In this document: one piece after another, positions 25,101-40,100 of the stretch
Layout: the number at the start of each line of letters is the position of its first letter
How positions within the stretch are numbered: the stretch's first letter is position 1
Assembly (NCBI GenBank): GCA_963514095.1
Contig: OY741264.1
Coordinates: forward strand, 19,287,553 to 19,351,552
Direction of reading: 5' to 3'
Length of the DNA stretch: 64,000 nt
Source of the DNA: Eutrigla gurnardus
Taxonomy: Eukaryota; Chordata; Actinopteri; Perciformes; Triglidae
Made by a program: the position numbers and the translations under genes
The notes under the pieces: generated by a model
Database searches by the model: none
Told to the model about the DNA's origin: nothing
The model's input: the letters and a program-made list of their open reading frames with translations, nothing else

Positions 25101-28100
25101 GTATCGAGAATCGTGGAAATTCACAGGTATTGGTATCGACTACTGAAATTCTGGTATCGTGACAACCCTACTACTGAGACTCAAGTACTGAGAACTACTA
25201 GGTACTATGTACTGTCAAACAGTTGAGTGCGAAGCATGTCACCGAGCTCAGCTGTCACTCAAGTACTCTGTACTACCGAGTACTACTGAGGCTCAAGTAC
25301 TGAGAACTACAAGGTACTATGTATTGTTTGAAAAACTACAACTCCCACTGACTGCTCCTGTCGGCCAATCAGAGCGCACCTGCTGTCACTTCTGAGTGAG
25401 ACAGAGAGAGATAGACAGACATTTTAAAGTTTAAATGGAGTTTCTAGGTGAAAGTATGCCTGAGCAGAAGATGTTTGACTAAAAAAACTACAAGTCCCAC
25501 TGGCTGCTCCTGTCCACTGCTCCTGTCCACCAATCAGAGCACACCTGCTGTCAGTTCTCAAGATCAGAGCCACAGAGTGCCGTCACCATAGCAACGGCCC
25601 TCGGCGCGTGTGTATGACTGCCTTCAAGCCTCTCTCTATTTCTCCATTTTGGCTTCGCTGAGGGTCCCAACAAAAGCTTCCCACGCTCACACCGAAACTC
25701 CTATCGCCAAAATGTTCGCACCGTTAGCGCCACAAGACTCTGCCGAAGACACTGATGACTTTTATTTTTTCCCAGTGTCAGAAATGTGGATGCTAGGGCG
25801 AGTTAGAAATGAAGGGGATTTCAGAATTTTCACTGTGTAAGTCCTGTCAGATTCCTCTGAACTTTGGCTTCATGGAGGGTCCGAACAAAAGCTTCCCACG
25901 CTCACTCCGAAACTCCTATCGCCAAAATGTTCGCACCGTTATCGCCACAAGACTCTGCTGAAGACATTGATCACTTTTATTTTTTCCTAGTGTCAGAAAT
26001 GTGGACGCTAGGGCGAGTTAGAAATGGACCTGCTTTCAGGTTTCTTTGAAAATCTGCTTCTCGATTTGCATTGGATCGAATGGGGAGAAAAACAGACTTG
26101 GCCGCGCTTAGAGGTTGCTAGTTCAAATTCTGTAAATCTCACAGCGTTTTTGAGCACATTGTGAGAGACAGGACAAGTTTGTCTACAAAATTGGAAAATA
26201 TCACGTGTGTACAGTGAAAATTGTGGCCGGGAGGAGTTTGGAAAAGAAAAAATCTGAAGTATTTCGAGGAGCCCTCACACTCTAAGCGATGATGTCATCC
26301 ACTCTAACCCAGAATGTTCCGGGCAATACACACCCATTATAATCTCATGATTTCTCCCAAAACGATCATGGTCATTGAAAAGTGATTAATCAAAAACTAT
26401 ATGACCTATTGAACTCGTACTACCGAGTACTACCGAGTACTACTGAGACTCAAGTACTGAGAACCACTAGGTACTATGTAGTCCATCTCCACTACCCAGC
26501 ATATACCTGGCTGTCTGATGTCTAAGATAGATGAAATAAGACTTTGGTCACTGACTGTTGGTCCCACATTTACATTAAAATGTCCACCATGATGTCCGCC
26601 CAGAGAATTGTTTTTTTGCTGTTGTTTATATTCCTTCTGACGCAAATGATGCACTACAGGATTGCACTACTGTTTTTGATTTGTTGAGCATCCCAATGTT
26701 GCAAAATGACAATAAATTATCTTTGAATTCTATGTTAAGTCATTAAGCGCCCCCATATAGCCACAATGGAATGATCTTCTTTCACAACCACAGTTCAACT
26801 GTGAGATCTGCCGTCAAATCAGACTCCTTGGATTGAATCACCCCCAGTGACCTCAATTTAAGTTCTTACAGAGATCTCTGGTTTCAAGTCAGTGAGAAAC
26901 CCCCAATTTATGATGGGGTGGGCCTCAAACTGACCTGGACTGTTGTACTGTTGTACATTCCAGGATGTTGTCAGGTACACACCCATCTCCAGAGTGCATT
27001 CGCAATATCTGCAAGTGCACTTTGATGATAAAAGTTTGAAGGAATTCTAAAACTAAGACAAATTAAACTGATTTGACAGATGAAATCTTTCTGAAACTCG
27101 TGTAACGCTATTAGAATTTAAACATTTTAAATTTGTAACACTGAAATGCAAAATATCATAATCATTTTGGAAATGCAGTGCCTTGAGTTTAAATAACAAA
27201 AAGTAACAGAAGACTTGTCATGACTGCAGATAATAGTTGGAGATCGGCTGTTTACTGACAGAGATAAAAACACACACAATCACCACACACCTCATGCGGC
27301 AGATGAAGGACCGTCTGGAGCCCATGCACATCCTCATGGAGGACTGCTGTCCCTCCTTCTTCACTGTTCCGGTCTTCAGGTCCAGAATCCGTCCTGTTGA
27401 CACACAAACAGCAGATATATTTAAAGGAGCAGTGAGTAGCATTTATTGTCATCGAATGGTGAGGTTACAGATTGCATTTAATTGAGTACTTAGAAGGAAA
27501 TTACTGTTTTTCCTACCAATCATATATCTAAACAATATTCTCCAACACCAGATTCTTTGCAGAGCTCTTTAGATTTTTTGCGAACGGGAGTTTTCTGAAA
27601 AAGGACATTTCTTTGTTGAAATAGACGCTTATATTTACTGTTTAATATGTGAAATATGATTAAAATCATATGCCTTAGTCTGATAATGTAAATAATAAAT
27701 AAAGTCTTGATAATGGCATATAATGCAAGTACACCCTTTCAAAGATCAATAAACATTTCTAAAGAATACAGTGTTTCCCCTAGAATTTTTTTCAGGCCCG
27801 GTGGTACCCACCGAAAAAACCCTAAACAGAGAGACGCGTGAGATGGTGTATTGGTGCAGTTGGATTAAGTCAGGTGGCACAGAAAGCAGTCTGCAATTCT
27901 GCAATTATTATAGTTGCATTCAACATTTTTGTTCAACCTGAGTGTATTCAAGATCACAAGGAGAGAGTGACTTATTAAGGTGCTGGTTGATGGAAATGAT
28001 CAGGGTCCAGAAAAATATGGCTGGAAAATGATGAGCATCACATTAATAGCTACAGATACTGTCAAACACTACAACGACATATGAGTGCATATATTGTCTT

Positions 28101-31100
28101 ATTTTATCAAGTAAAATATAAGTTATAGGTTTACTCAACAGCAGTTAACTCAAAGTTCCACATCTTATCAAAAACAATCCCCCCCCCGGGGAGGGGGGGC
28201 AAACGGGCTTTGGCCGGTTGTACATACGTCATCACGTCCTAATACTACACACACATGGCGTGATGTTGTTTTTAAGGAGCGCCGTCTCTGCTTATATTTC
28301 TCGACAACACTCGACCTGCATCAGCGCATGTGCGCACGAGCGGATCTGTGCGAGCAGACAGCGCGAGCGCAGCGGGTTTTGGACGGAGACACACAGCGGC
28401 ATTTTTATTATGTAAAAATAAATAATAATGTAATGTAATAAAATAAATATTATGGACCGGTTCCGCTCACACCACGAGTCTGAAGAGTGCAACAGCTTAT
28501 CAAAATACAGTGTCAACGTTCCGTGTTTTCAAAGTAGAAAGCGACATCGTGGTGGTTTAACGAGGCGGAACGGCATCAGAACAACATCAAGCGTGTAAAG
28601 TACACGAAGAAAAAAGTAGCGGGAGCGCGCGGCGAGGATTGTTGCGGCCGCGCGTCTTGCGGAGCAAGTCTGCTGTGCTGCGTGGAGGCGCTCCTAATGT
28701 AAATGATTATTGATTTATGAATGAATTGATAGGTGGCTTATTTTTGGTATATTGATTTTTTTTTTGGCCTGGCGGCAGGTCTCCTTGGCCTGGCGTGCCG
28801 CCAGGCCTGTACAATGGTAGGGGAAACACTGGAATATTTAACACTAGAACTGGAAGACATTTTAAATATCCAAAATAAATAAACAAAGTAACCAAAAACA
28901 ACACATAAAATTGAAATAAAAACACACACAACCGAGGTGGAGATGCATGTTTGTTGTATTGGCGCTAACTGTTGCTAACTGTTTTATACCAAATGCGACA
29001 CACTGGCTCGCTCAGGTTAAGTCGTTCACTGGCCATTCGGTTTGAACCTGAAGTGCTCCCACATGGCAGCTGTCGCGTTTGGCTTTGAAACCAATTCCAT
29101 CTTTGTTTATATACCTCCAAACCTCAACTAGCGTTTTCTCTAACTTGCTCTAACTCACAGGTGCTCACCTTCTTTTAATATGTCCGTGGCGCTCACAGGG
29201 ATCTCATTCTGCACTGTGTAACTCCAGGGGTCCGCCTCCCCACACAGAGACCAAGCGGCTGACACGTGAAGAGGGTTAACTCCTCATTACGCTAAGGAAG
29301 GAGGGTCAGTCGAAACCAATGCACCGTGAAAACTCTTGTCATCCAGTCTCTTTGATAGAGAGACACAAGGAAAACGGAAGAATATAAATTATTGCAGCTG
29401 GCAAAGTTATTGAGTTATCATGCGATAAAGCGATTTATTGCTTATTGCAACCGGCCTAGACTTATCACCTTTCAGTTATACGCATTAAGTCGGGCCGTAA
29501 ATGTCTGCGACGCCAACTATCTCTACTTTGATGCAGTTACGTTGGTCCGCTCTCTAAGGATGAGCTTGTTTTCTACATAAACACTCAGTATTATCTAATA
29601 ACGCTCTCCCGGTTGCCATGGTGAATCGTAGTATCGGAGCTCCATTGATGATGGCTTTGTAGAGTCGGCAGGCACGCGCGTAACTCAGAGTTCACATACT
29701 CAGAGTTGATTGAACTAATTCAGAAATGCTGTTCTGGAACCGAAAACTCGCCCATCTCGGAGTTGGTTGACTCGGAGTTCAGGGTTAGGTTCAGAGTTGG
29801 TTGAGCCTGCTTTGTGGGGCCCGTTCCAGAAAGCAGGCTCAACTAACTCTGAACCTAACCCTGACAAGGAGTGTTTACTGGGCTGAGAGAAAATAAAACG
29901 ATGATCAAAGCTCAATAGTTGTGTTGTTGGACATGTAATCTGGAACAAAGGAATGAAATGATGAGAAAACACTGTCTAGCCCAGCAGAAGACAAAAAAGA
30001 GCTAGTGTTGCCCCGGGTAACAATAAGAAAAGGATTATTACAGGTTAAATAGTGTATTTCTTAGCCTTTTGGTTGCACTTGTTGTTTTGCAGAAATGTGT
30101 GCTTTCGCTATTCCAAAAATGAACAAAGATAATTGTCTCGTAACTATATCCATAGCCAGTGTTGGGTAAAAGTAATGCATTACTGTAACGCATTACGTTT
30201 TGCTGTAACGCGGTAATGTAAGGCATTACAAAAAAAAACTGGTAATATTTTACTCGGTACAAATCTCAGTAACGCACGTTACAATGCATTTTAAACCCGA
30301 AATCAATTGACTCTACATTAGCGATCGCGAGATGGGCATACGCTCCACTTTTGGAAAAGTGTGAAAGCCGGTCTGTGTAACTCTACACTATGTTAATTAA
30401 GCGCTGTTGTTAGCAGGCTCCATGAGCTGGACACCGACTCACGGAGCGGGTCAGAGCGCAGCCGACCCGGCACACCGAGGATCAACAGCTGAGGGCGGCG
30501 GCGAAAAGGCGGAGGCTCCGATTCTCCCCGTCGGTTTTGAACCGCTTTTATGTCCGCGTCATAACGCTTTTGGTGCGAGTTTAAAACACTAGGTTTATTT
30601 CAAAATGCGAGCTCCCCTAAATGTCTCAGGTAGGCTTTCAGGTAATTTCGCAGCATTACACAGCGCCTTCAAGGTCATTAAAAAAGACGAACGGCAAATC
30701 TGGAATGAAAAATGGCCCTGTTATTTCATCCCCGAATCCCATTCATGAACACAATACCTAATATCAGTTAACGAGTCGTTTTCCGTTTCTCGTTTTTAAA
30801 ACGAATAACGGGATACGAGTCCATCCATCCATCCATTTTCTACCGCTTATCCTGTATTTAGGGTCACGGGGTGGGCTGGAGCCGATCCCAGCTGTCATTG
30901 GGCGAAGGCAGGGTTCACCCTGGACAGGACGCCAGTCTATCGCAGGGCCGACATGTAGAGACAAACAACCATTCACGCTCACATTCACACCTACGGGCAA
31001 TTTAGAGTCATCAATTAACCTATCCCCATGCATGTCTTTGGACTGTGGGAGGAAGCCGGAGAACCCGGAGAGAACCCACGCTAACACGGGGAGAACATGC

Positions 31101-34100
31101 AAACTCCACACAGAAGGAACCCAGGCCGACCCGGGAATCGAACCCAGGACCCTCTTGCTGTGAGGCGAGAGTGCTACCCACTACACCACCGTGCAGCCGG
31201 GATACGAGTCATTTTCTGTTTTTGGTTCTTTTATTTTGAAGCGAAAAACATCACATCCTGCTGTGTAATGAGCTGCATTGAACACAAGAAGATCTATTGA
31301 GAACAAAAAATCCATATTTCCTTTTATTTTGGCGAAAAGTAATGCAAAAGTAATGTAAAAGTAGCGTAATGCCTTACAATTCAAAGACAGTAATATTGTA
31401 ATGTAACTAATTACTTTGAAATGACAGTAACAAGTAATAAATAATGCATTACGCTTTTGAAGTAACTTGCCCAACACTGTCCATAGCAAATGACATGGTA
31501 ATTTCACCAGCAGTTGTTGAGATCTTGATATGGACAGCAGCAAGATCTCAATTTTCTCGATCTTATTTTTTTTGTTTGTTTTCATCTTCACCGGAGCCCT
31601 AAAGGCCAATAGTTTGGATAAATTCAGAGGAATGTGATCTTCAGAAAACCAGTGCCATTCTACAGGATTGAATCATACCCATCATATTCTGTTTATTGGC
31701 AATGAGACAGAGATGAAAAGAGAGAAATTCCTTTGGATGCCCAAAGAGACAGCTGATAACTGCAGCTGCCAGGGAGACTGAATACAGCACAACACGTTTC
31801 AGAAAGACCCTCAAAGTCCAGCCGGTGGTGGTTGATTTTAAGGAATGATTCTTCAATGGCTGAATTTTAGGGATGTTACGCCATCAAATCCTACCAAAGT
31901 ACTGTTCTAATGTCCAGGATTCTACAACATCTCCCAAGGAATGAGTCCTTCTTTCACATGATTGTAATATAGAAAATATAGAAACGGGAAATATGCTCGT
32001 AAACATTCAGTTATCTCAACTCTGCAACAAAACTAAATACATTGAGGTGAGAAATTGCAGATCTAATTAAAAATGCGAGCCCTTATGCACGGGCCCTCGC
32101 ACACACGCAACTCATATCCCCAATAGGTGGCGCTCTGATTGTGAGTCAAGATCTACAGTTTAGGAGAAATGAGCAAAAACGTGTTTTTCACAAAATTTAA
32201 AATGGCGGAACACTTCGGTATGTGGACTTTGGTGCCATAATGTAATTTTTTGTAGAGCACACGGATCTGCATGTCAATTCAAGTCAATTGGAGTTACGGT
32301 GCAAGCTGGCCATCCTTCTTTGCGTTAGGTGGCGCTAGCCAGCCACTTTTTTGTGGCCAACTATGAAACCTTTAAAATCTCAAAATTTTCACCGTTTTCT
32401 ATTAGCATGGACATTTTTTTCAACTTCTGAATATGTTAAGGCCCCCCAAAAGGCATCTGTTAATTAAAATAATAATAAACGATACAGTTTCAATCGGGCT
32501 TCGCAGCCCAACGTTGTCGGCGCTCGGGCCCTAATTACTGAATCTTCAGTCATGTTTAATCTACAACACCTAATTTAAAGGTTTGTTACGTCTTTATTAG
32601 GGGTGTGACGAGATCTTGTGCCACGAGATCTCGCGAGGATTAACTATAGCTATACATAGCTGAGGTTTTACAGACAGCTGTTACTGACTGGGACCACGGC
32701 ATCGCTTATTGTTACTGACAATGCATGTAATATTGACGTGGCCAGGTGAGACGTGTGACTGCTTTTTTTATTGTAGTTCAACGGCTACCGCAGTGTTACT
32801 GTCCAAGCAGAAACAGCTACAATTGCCATCACACAAGTTGATCACGGACGTTACGACGCAATGGAACAGGACGTTGGATATGCTGGCTCGTTACCTCTGT
32901 ATTGACAGAGTAGACCTTTGATTTGGTTTTGCACATACTGTTTGCACTTGAAAAAAAGAAAGAAAGATTTAATTGTATTTATTTTAATTTAACTTTAATA
33001 AATTTTAGTTTTAGTTTAAATTTGTGGAAGAAGAGGTTTATTAAAAGCTCATGCTTACATCATGCATGTAAAGAGTTATAATAAAATATTTCAAAATGCA
33101 TGTGCAACTCTGTTAAATTAAAGTCTGTTGGTCCAGTCATATATTTTGTCATTGTAGTTTTCTTAAAATCTGAACTCAATATCGTGTCTCGTCTCGTCTC
33201 GTGAGCTGAGTATATCGTCACACCTCTAGTCTTTAGTCATTCAACAAGCTATGAGTTTCACAGAATTGCAGAGATACAGCGTGTAGAGCAGCAAATTATC
33301 ACATCTAACTCTGTAAATGACGGTTTTATTTAAACCAAACCAGAGTTACTGATTGTTGGGGGGGGCACGCCGAGCCCCACCCACTCACTTGAGGTGTATG
33401 TAACCAACCTCAAAACTGGTGGTTGTGTTTAAAACTCTTAAGCAGGGATGATGTGATTGTGTGATCAATATGTGTCCCGATAATAGGACATTGTGTATAT
33501 TCATCCAAGCCAACTTGAAGTAAAGTTAAACACATTAGTAAAACACAAACTGTGAGTTTCCCATTTCACTTATTAATCGGACACAAATAGCTCAGGTTAT
33601 GCCACTTTGTTTGAATTGAGTCAAATTTTCTCAACACTATTCAGCAGTGGCGAACACTTTGCATTAATGCCCACAAGGTGGCAGCTGCGCAGTGCTGGGG
33701 CCCGTTTCACAAAGCAGGTTCAACAAACTCTGAACCTAACCCTGAACTCTGAGTTGACCAACTCTGAGATGGGCGAGTTTTCGGTTCCAGAACAGCATTT
33801 CTGAATTAGTTCAATCAACTCTGAGTATGCCGACTCTACAAAGCCATCATTAATGGAGCTCCTATACTACGATTCACCATGGCAACGGGGAGAGCGTTAT
33901 TAGATATTACTGAGTGTTTATGTAGAAAACAAGCTCATCCTAGTAGCGATAGTTGGTGTGGCAGACAATTACTGCCAGATCTAATGTGTATAACTGAATG
34001 AAACAGTCGATTGATCTAAAGCTAATAAGTCTTTATTTTCTGCCTTGCAAAGCGACACTGTGGTGTAATGGTTAGCAACGCTGCCCACGGTACAGGTGCC

Positions 34101-37100
34101 AGGGGTTCAACTCCTGTAGTTCACAAAGTAGGGCATTGAATAAATTATCATTTTCATTGGGTGTAATCCCCCCAGGCACAGAAAGAAAGTGGCTAAGTTG
34201 ACTAAGGCATATGAGTTTAGCATTTTTCATCTCAGGGTTAACTAACTCAAGGTTTTCACTAAACCTGCTTTGTGAAACCGACCCCTGGTGTCGTCCTTTT
34301 CAAAGCCTGTGGTAAAGGGAGAAAGCAACCCTAATTTAGCGCCATAAGAAAATGGTAATAATATCCAGACCTGAGGATTATTTTTCTTTCTTTTGATGGT
34401 GTCTGAAAAACGTTTATCTGTTGACATAGGTAAGCCCATACAGTATGCCTTGTTTATTCCTGACTGTTATCCTGTACACGTTTAAAGCTAAGTTGTTACC
34501 GTAGAGTTAAAATGGGAAAGAGTCTTTCTGAGACTGAGCTCTAACAAAACCTTTCAACAATTTAGATTGTGGCCAGAATTTCTATTTTATTCTCACATTT
34601 ATTTTGTGGGAAATGGGAGTGTAATATGCACTGGTTGTGCATTTTCAATAAGAATATTTGCAAAAGAATTACTGTGTGCTTGTGTTTTCATTCTCTGTGG
34701 GAAGTCAATAATTATCTACAGCAAAAGACAAATTAGTTATTAAGTGTCAGATCATTTGATATCTATCGTATCTTTATCACTCGAACCAGGACATTCCTAA
34801 ATATTGAGGTATTGATCCCATACCTTGAGATGATTTTGCAGATAATGTTGAAGGCTGATTTAAACCTGGTTACATATACACGTGGAAGTATTTTTGGTTC
34901 CTTTTGAGACCTTTTCTATAGAGCCCCACCAATATGAGCAAGATAATGTGCCAGCATATGATAATTCAGCAGGAATTAAGATGTTGCTGGAATTTCAGAG
35001 AGATATGGAAATATAATCCCAGACAGACCTGCAGTATAACAAGAGCCAAACTATCCCACCATACTATCCATCCATCACTATCTGATCATCTACTTTTGAA
35101 ACGGAATATCCCTGCTGTTTTTAGTGATTTAAGAAACAGGAGAATAACACTAAAGAACAAAGAACACTAGGACAAAGAACACTATTTACTGTGTCCACAT
35201 GGCACATCAGAATCTGAGAGAGACTCCACCATAAAGCATGAGGCGCAGCTATGAATCTACTCGTTACATTATGAAAGTCATTACGAGCATGAAAACAAGC
35301 TGTGTCCTCCACACAACAAAGTTGAAACTCTGTAGCACAGTGCTCTGATTCTGCAGCAGCAAAAGGAAATAATATGCTGCTTTGGTTCCACTGAATTAAA
35401 CATTACTCTGATAAATGCATGCTTGGACTTCAAAGGCTGATCGTGTGCTTATGTATGTGTGCATATTCTCATCTGTCACAGCTGTACATGGAGATTATTG
35501 TGTTATGTGGATTACATTACTGCTGGGTGTTCAGTGGGGTTCAGAGATGCCTGAGAGTGTGGAGCCTCAAAGCAGAGAAGCATTTTAACCAGACAATGCT
35601 GCCCTCTAGTGAGCACTGTGAGCAGGTGGACATGTTTAAATAAAAACTAATTATGATGTTTACAGTACTAGAGATTGAGATACTGGAGAATGATTCCATA
35701 CCACTACCTGTTTTTAAAACCCGTCTACACTGAAATTATTATTAATTCCATTATGATGAGTGGTTGCAGCTTTAGCTTGTTTAGTTTAGTTTGTCAGACA
35801 AATGTGGTGGAGTAAAAATAGAATACTCTCCTCTGAGATGCAGTGGAGGAGAAGTAGAAAGTAATGAAATAAAGTAAATACAAGTATCTCATATTAAGTT
35901 AATTAGTACTTTACATGAGTAAAAACAGTAACAAAAATGTAAGTGGTATAATTTCGTTGTAATGATTAAGAATACACATTGTTTTGCCTTATTTGTGTGA
36001 ATACTTAATTCATTTTTTACCAACAGAAGCTAACATGTTTAATTACATCTAACTTAATTTTGGTTTGTAGAAATTAAACCATTACATTGTGGTTTTTATA
36101 GAGCCACTAAGCCAATGGATAAGACAAAACGACAAAATACACGGAATTCATTTGGCAGGGGGGGAACAAAAAATTGCCTTATTCGTGGAGGATATTTAAA
36201 AAAACCTGGGGCATGCCAATTCATCCCTCCCAAATGTAATCACAGCTTTAACAGGTTTTTGCAATTTAAGAGACTATAAAACAAAAACAATAAGAAAGAC
36301 AGACTTGGATAAGACAAACTCTGGTATTTTGACTTGTCTTTTTAAGGGGATATAAGTCGGTTCCAGGTCTCAGGAACATCAAGTTGTATAATGGATTGAA
36401 TGAGTTAAGTGGAGAGGACACAATCTATATTAAAAAAATGGGAAAAAGAAGGAAATTTCACACTGCATTTGGAAGTATGGGAAAAGTTGATTGAACAACA
36501 AAGGAGGAGTACGTCTGCCCTGTCCTAGCGAGAATTCGGGTGGAAGATTTTTTAAAACCCCTGCACAACAAACTTCCATCCATCATCCATCCATTGTCTA
36601 CCGTGCGGGGGGGCTGGAGCCGATCCCAGTTGTCATTGGGCGAAGGCAGGGTACACCCTGGACAGGTCACCAGTCTATCGCTCACACCTACAGGCAATTT
36701 AGAGTCATCAACTAATGCTTACATGGGGAGTACATGCAAACTCCACACAGAAGGGACCTGGGGGAAAAGAACCTGGTGCCGACCTGGGAATCAAACCCCA
36801 GACCCTCTCGCTGTGAGGCGACAGTGCTACCCACTACACCACCGTGCAACAAACTTTCCTTAATAAAAACATTGCATGTTGGAGCATGTGTTCTGGCAGT
36901 GTCCATCGCTTCTGAACTACTGGCAACAACTTAAAACTTTTATGGAAAAGGTACTCAAGGCGGCAACTCCATTCAGTTTTGAGACACTATACCTGGGTTT
37001 GAGACCAGACACTGTTATAATTTACGATATTTACTGTATGTGAACGAAAAACTTATTTTCTATCATTTTTATTTATTAACTAATTTACTTTGTTTTTATT

Positions 37101-40100
37101 TATTTTGTGCTCTACACTGGCTTGTGTAAATGAACAATATGGAGCTTTTTCTGATGATTTATGTCCTAACCATAGTCCTAACCATACTTAACCTTTTTTT
37201 TACTGAACACACTGACCCAGTGGAACATGTATAAGTGATTTTTGTACACAAAATTATGTAATGGTGAGTAATGTTAGTGTGTAGAGTGACAAAAATGAAT
37301 TTGATTCGCAGCTTGGCATCTTGTGGTCTGTTTGTTTTAACCCTATTTTTTTTTTAATTCTTTGGCTTCCTCAAAAACGGTCCGTGTGGAACAATGAGCC
37401 CTGCTGAGCAGCCGCATAATGCACGGGATAGGAATTTAACGAAGATTCGAGGCAGAGTTTTTGCCTCAAGCATTTTGGTAATCGATAGGGATGTCCGATG
37501 TTGACTTTTTGCCGATATCCAATAGCCGATATTCTCTAAATTCTTAATTTCCGATTCCGATATCTACCGATATGGTATACCGATATACATATGCAGGCGT
37601 TTTTTCCCCCCAGACTAATTTTAGGTCCCATCACATTATCTCCTGTCATACATTGTCTATAAAAAAAAATAAGGACACTACTTCAACTTATGGAAAAGTT
37701 CCATATTTATTAACATTTTGTCAACATGTGTAAACATGTGTAGTGTAGGACAGCCTACTGAAAACTGCTCATTTCTATGAGGTACAACAAACAACACTTT
37801 TGGAATGAGGTAAAGTGCACACAAAGGCAATAAAACTCGGTCCTTAGCCCATTACTTGGGCTAATACAGTAATTGTCAATTGAAAATATAAACTGGGCTC
37901 AATCAGCCCTGTTAAACATGAGCAAAAACAAAACCTGCAATATTAATGTGGTGTGCAATAAAAACAAGAAAGGCACACAGTTCAGTTCAAACCTTCCAGA
38001 GTAGTAAACAAAGTTCTCCTTTTGTCCAGAGAAAGATGCTGAAAGATTGATGGGCCAGTTTTTTTTCTGCTGACTCTTTGAGCGACAGTTGCGTTGTTTT
38101 CTTCACGGAGTCCTTTCCTCGTTGTTGTTTTGCCTTACTTTGTTGCTGCAAAAACGCTTCGTGTGCCTCCGGGTGGTTTTTCTTGATGTGAGAGATTAAA
38201 TTCGAAGTGTTGAATGACGAAGCCTTGGTCCCCCCTCGCATGACATGCGCCTCACAATCTTTACAAACTGCAAATCTGGTATCCGCAGGTGAAACGTTAA
38301 AAAAACTCCAGACCGCAGACATTTTGTGTAACAACGAGCGAGCAACCTGAGGGGTATTCCACCAAACTCGCTAATTAAAGCGGCGCTTACCTGGTTAAGC
38401 CTGGTTAGAACTAACGCCAACTTCCACTTGCGGCTAAACCCGTTCCATTAACGCATTTCAGCCGCGCCTTGTTGAGGCTAATTCAAGCCAGGTTAAAGTT
38501 GTCTTGTGTTACGCCGTTCACGGGATATGAAGCCAGACCAGAACCGTGAATGTCGAATCATCGAGAAAATGGCAGAAAAGACCAGAGCAAAAATGATTGA
38601 TGGAACTGTATGAGGAGTACAAACCCATCATAACCCATAAAGGGAATACTGTAGTGATAAATAAAAATCGCGAGGCTGCATGGGCAAGAATTGCCGAACG
38701 ATTAAATACGGAAGTACCGTTAAGAGTAACATGTTCTAATATAACACTGACTACAATTTGTCAAACGTGACGATAGCGTAGAAGTAACGTGCCGGCTTTG
38801 CACGCGGCAGGCCATGGTTCAATTCCCGACTATGGAAGTTTGAGAAACTTCTTTCTTTGTCCGGAACTCTCTCTCTCTCTCTCTCTCTTTTTTTTTTGAT
38901 AGGCCTAGTAAATGCATCTACATTGACCAACTCATTTATCTCAACAATTCAATGAACACATTCAATGAACCTTTTAATGAACATCTTTATGCCTATCATG
39001 TTTTTGCAAGTTATATTTGGGTTCTGGGGAAATTGTATGACATATTTATCATAGTTAAGGTAAAATGTTGGTCTAATTCTCTGATCTAAAGACAATTATA
39101 CAGGCAAAAAAACAAAAAAAAATACACATGAGATGTCTTCGCCAGGATGTGAACCTGCGATGCCCACATCCAGGGGCAGGAGCATCACCATCACCACTCA
39201 CCCAACTGGGAGCTTTAGATAATGATATGGCCAGTTGGTCTTAAACAAAATAAACGATTTATTCATATTTTTTTAATTGCAAGCGTGTATTCTTAGACGC
39301 TTGATGAAAATATAGTCTGTTTGTACTTGATATATGTAATTTTGGTCATTTTTGGTCTTTCACGTGATGAAATCACGAGGACTAGGCTTGGCGGAACCTT
39401 CTGCTGGTACAGTTGTTTCCGACAGACGGACTTCTCTGAAACCCCCGCTAAAGTAAGCCTGATGGTTAGCCTGCCCCAGGGCAGGCTAGTTTGGTCGGAT
39501 AAATTCCCATGGTTACTTAGTACCTCAAGTCACGTTGATGGAACGCAACTCTCGCTAAAGGTAGCGAGGCTTATTGAAATTAGCCCGGCTTTGCACTTAG
39601 CGAGTTTGATGGAATACCCCTCTGTTAGCTACGCTAGCCACACTCTTCTGTTGTTTTTTTGGTGGTGCGGTTTGATGATGTCATCAATTGCGCGCCGGTA
39701 AATGTCAGGACCCAACAAGCAGCAGCGGCGGCAGCAGCAGGCAGCAGCACAACAACTCATTATCGGTGGAAAAACCGATAACGATACCAACAGATATTAC
39801 AAAAATAGGCTAATATGGGCCGATATTATCGGACAGCCGATATTATCGGACATCCCTAGTAATCGAGTTACTCCTATAACTCGAGGAATCGTTTCAGCCC
39901 TAATTATCACGCTGGTGTAATATCTTGCTGGTGTAATATAACGCTGATGTAATATCAATATCTCGCTGGTGTAATATCATGCTGGTGTAATATCAATATA
40001 TCGCTGGTGTAATATCTCGCTGGTGGGTCATTCCGTGTCATTTCATCAAATGCCTCCCACTTGACCATCTTAGAATGTCCTGAAAAAATTTGAGTACAAA

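Noticed and set aside
31181..31609. Minus-strand ORF of 142 residues
   Set aside because: Runs across the hAT/SINE boundary and AT-rich intron; no conserved content.
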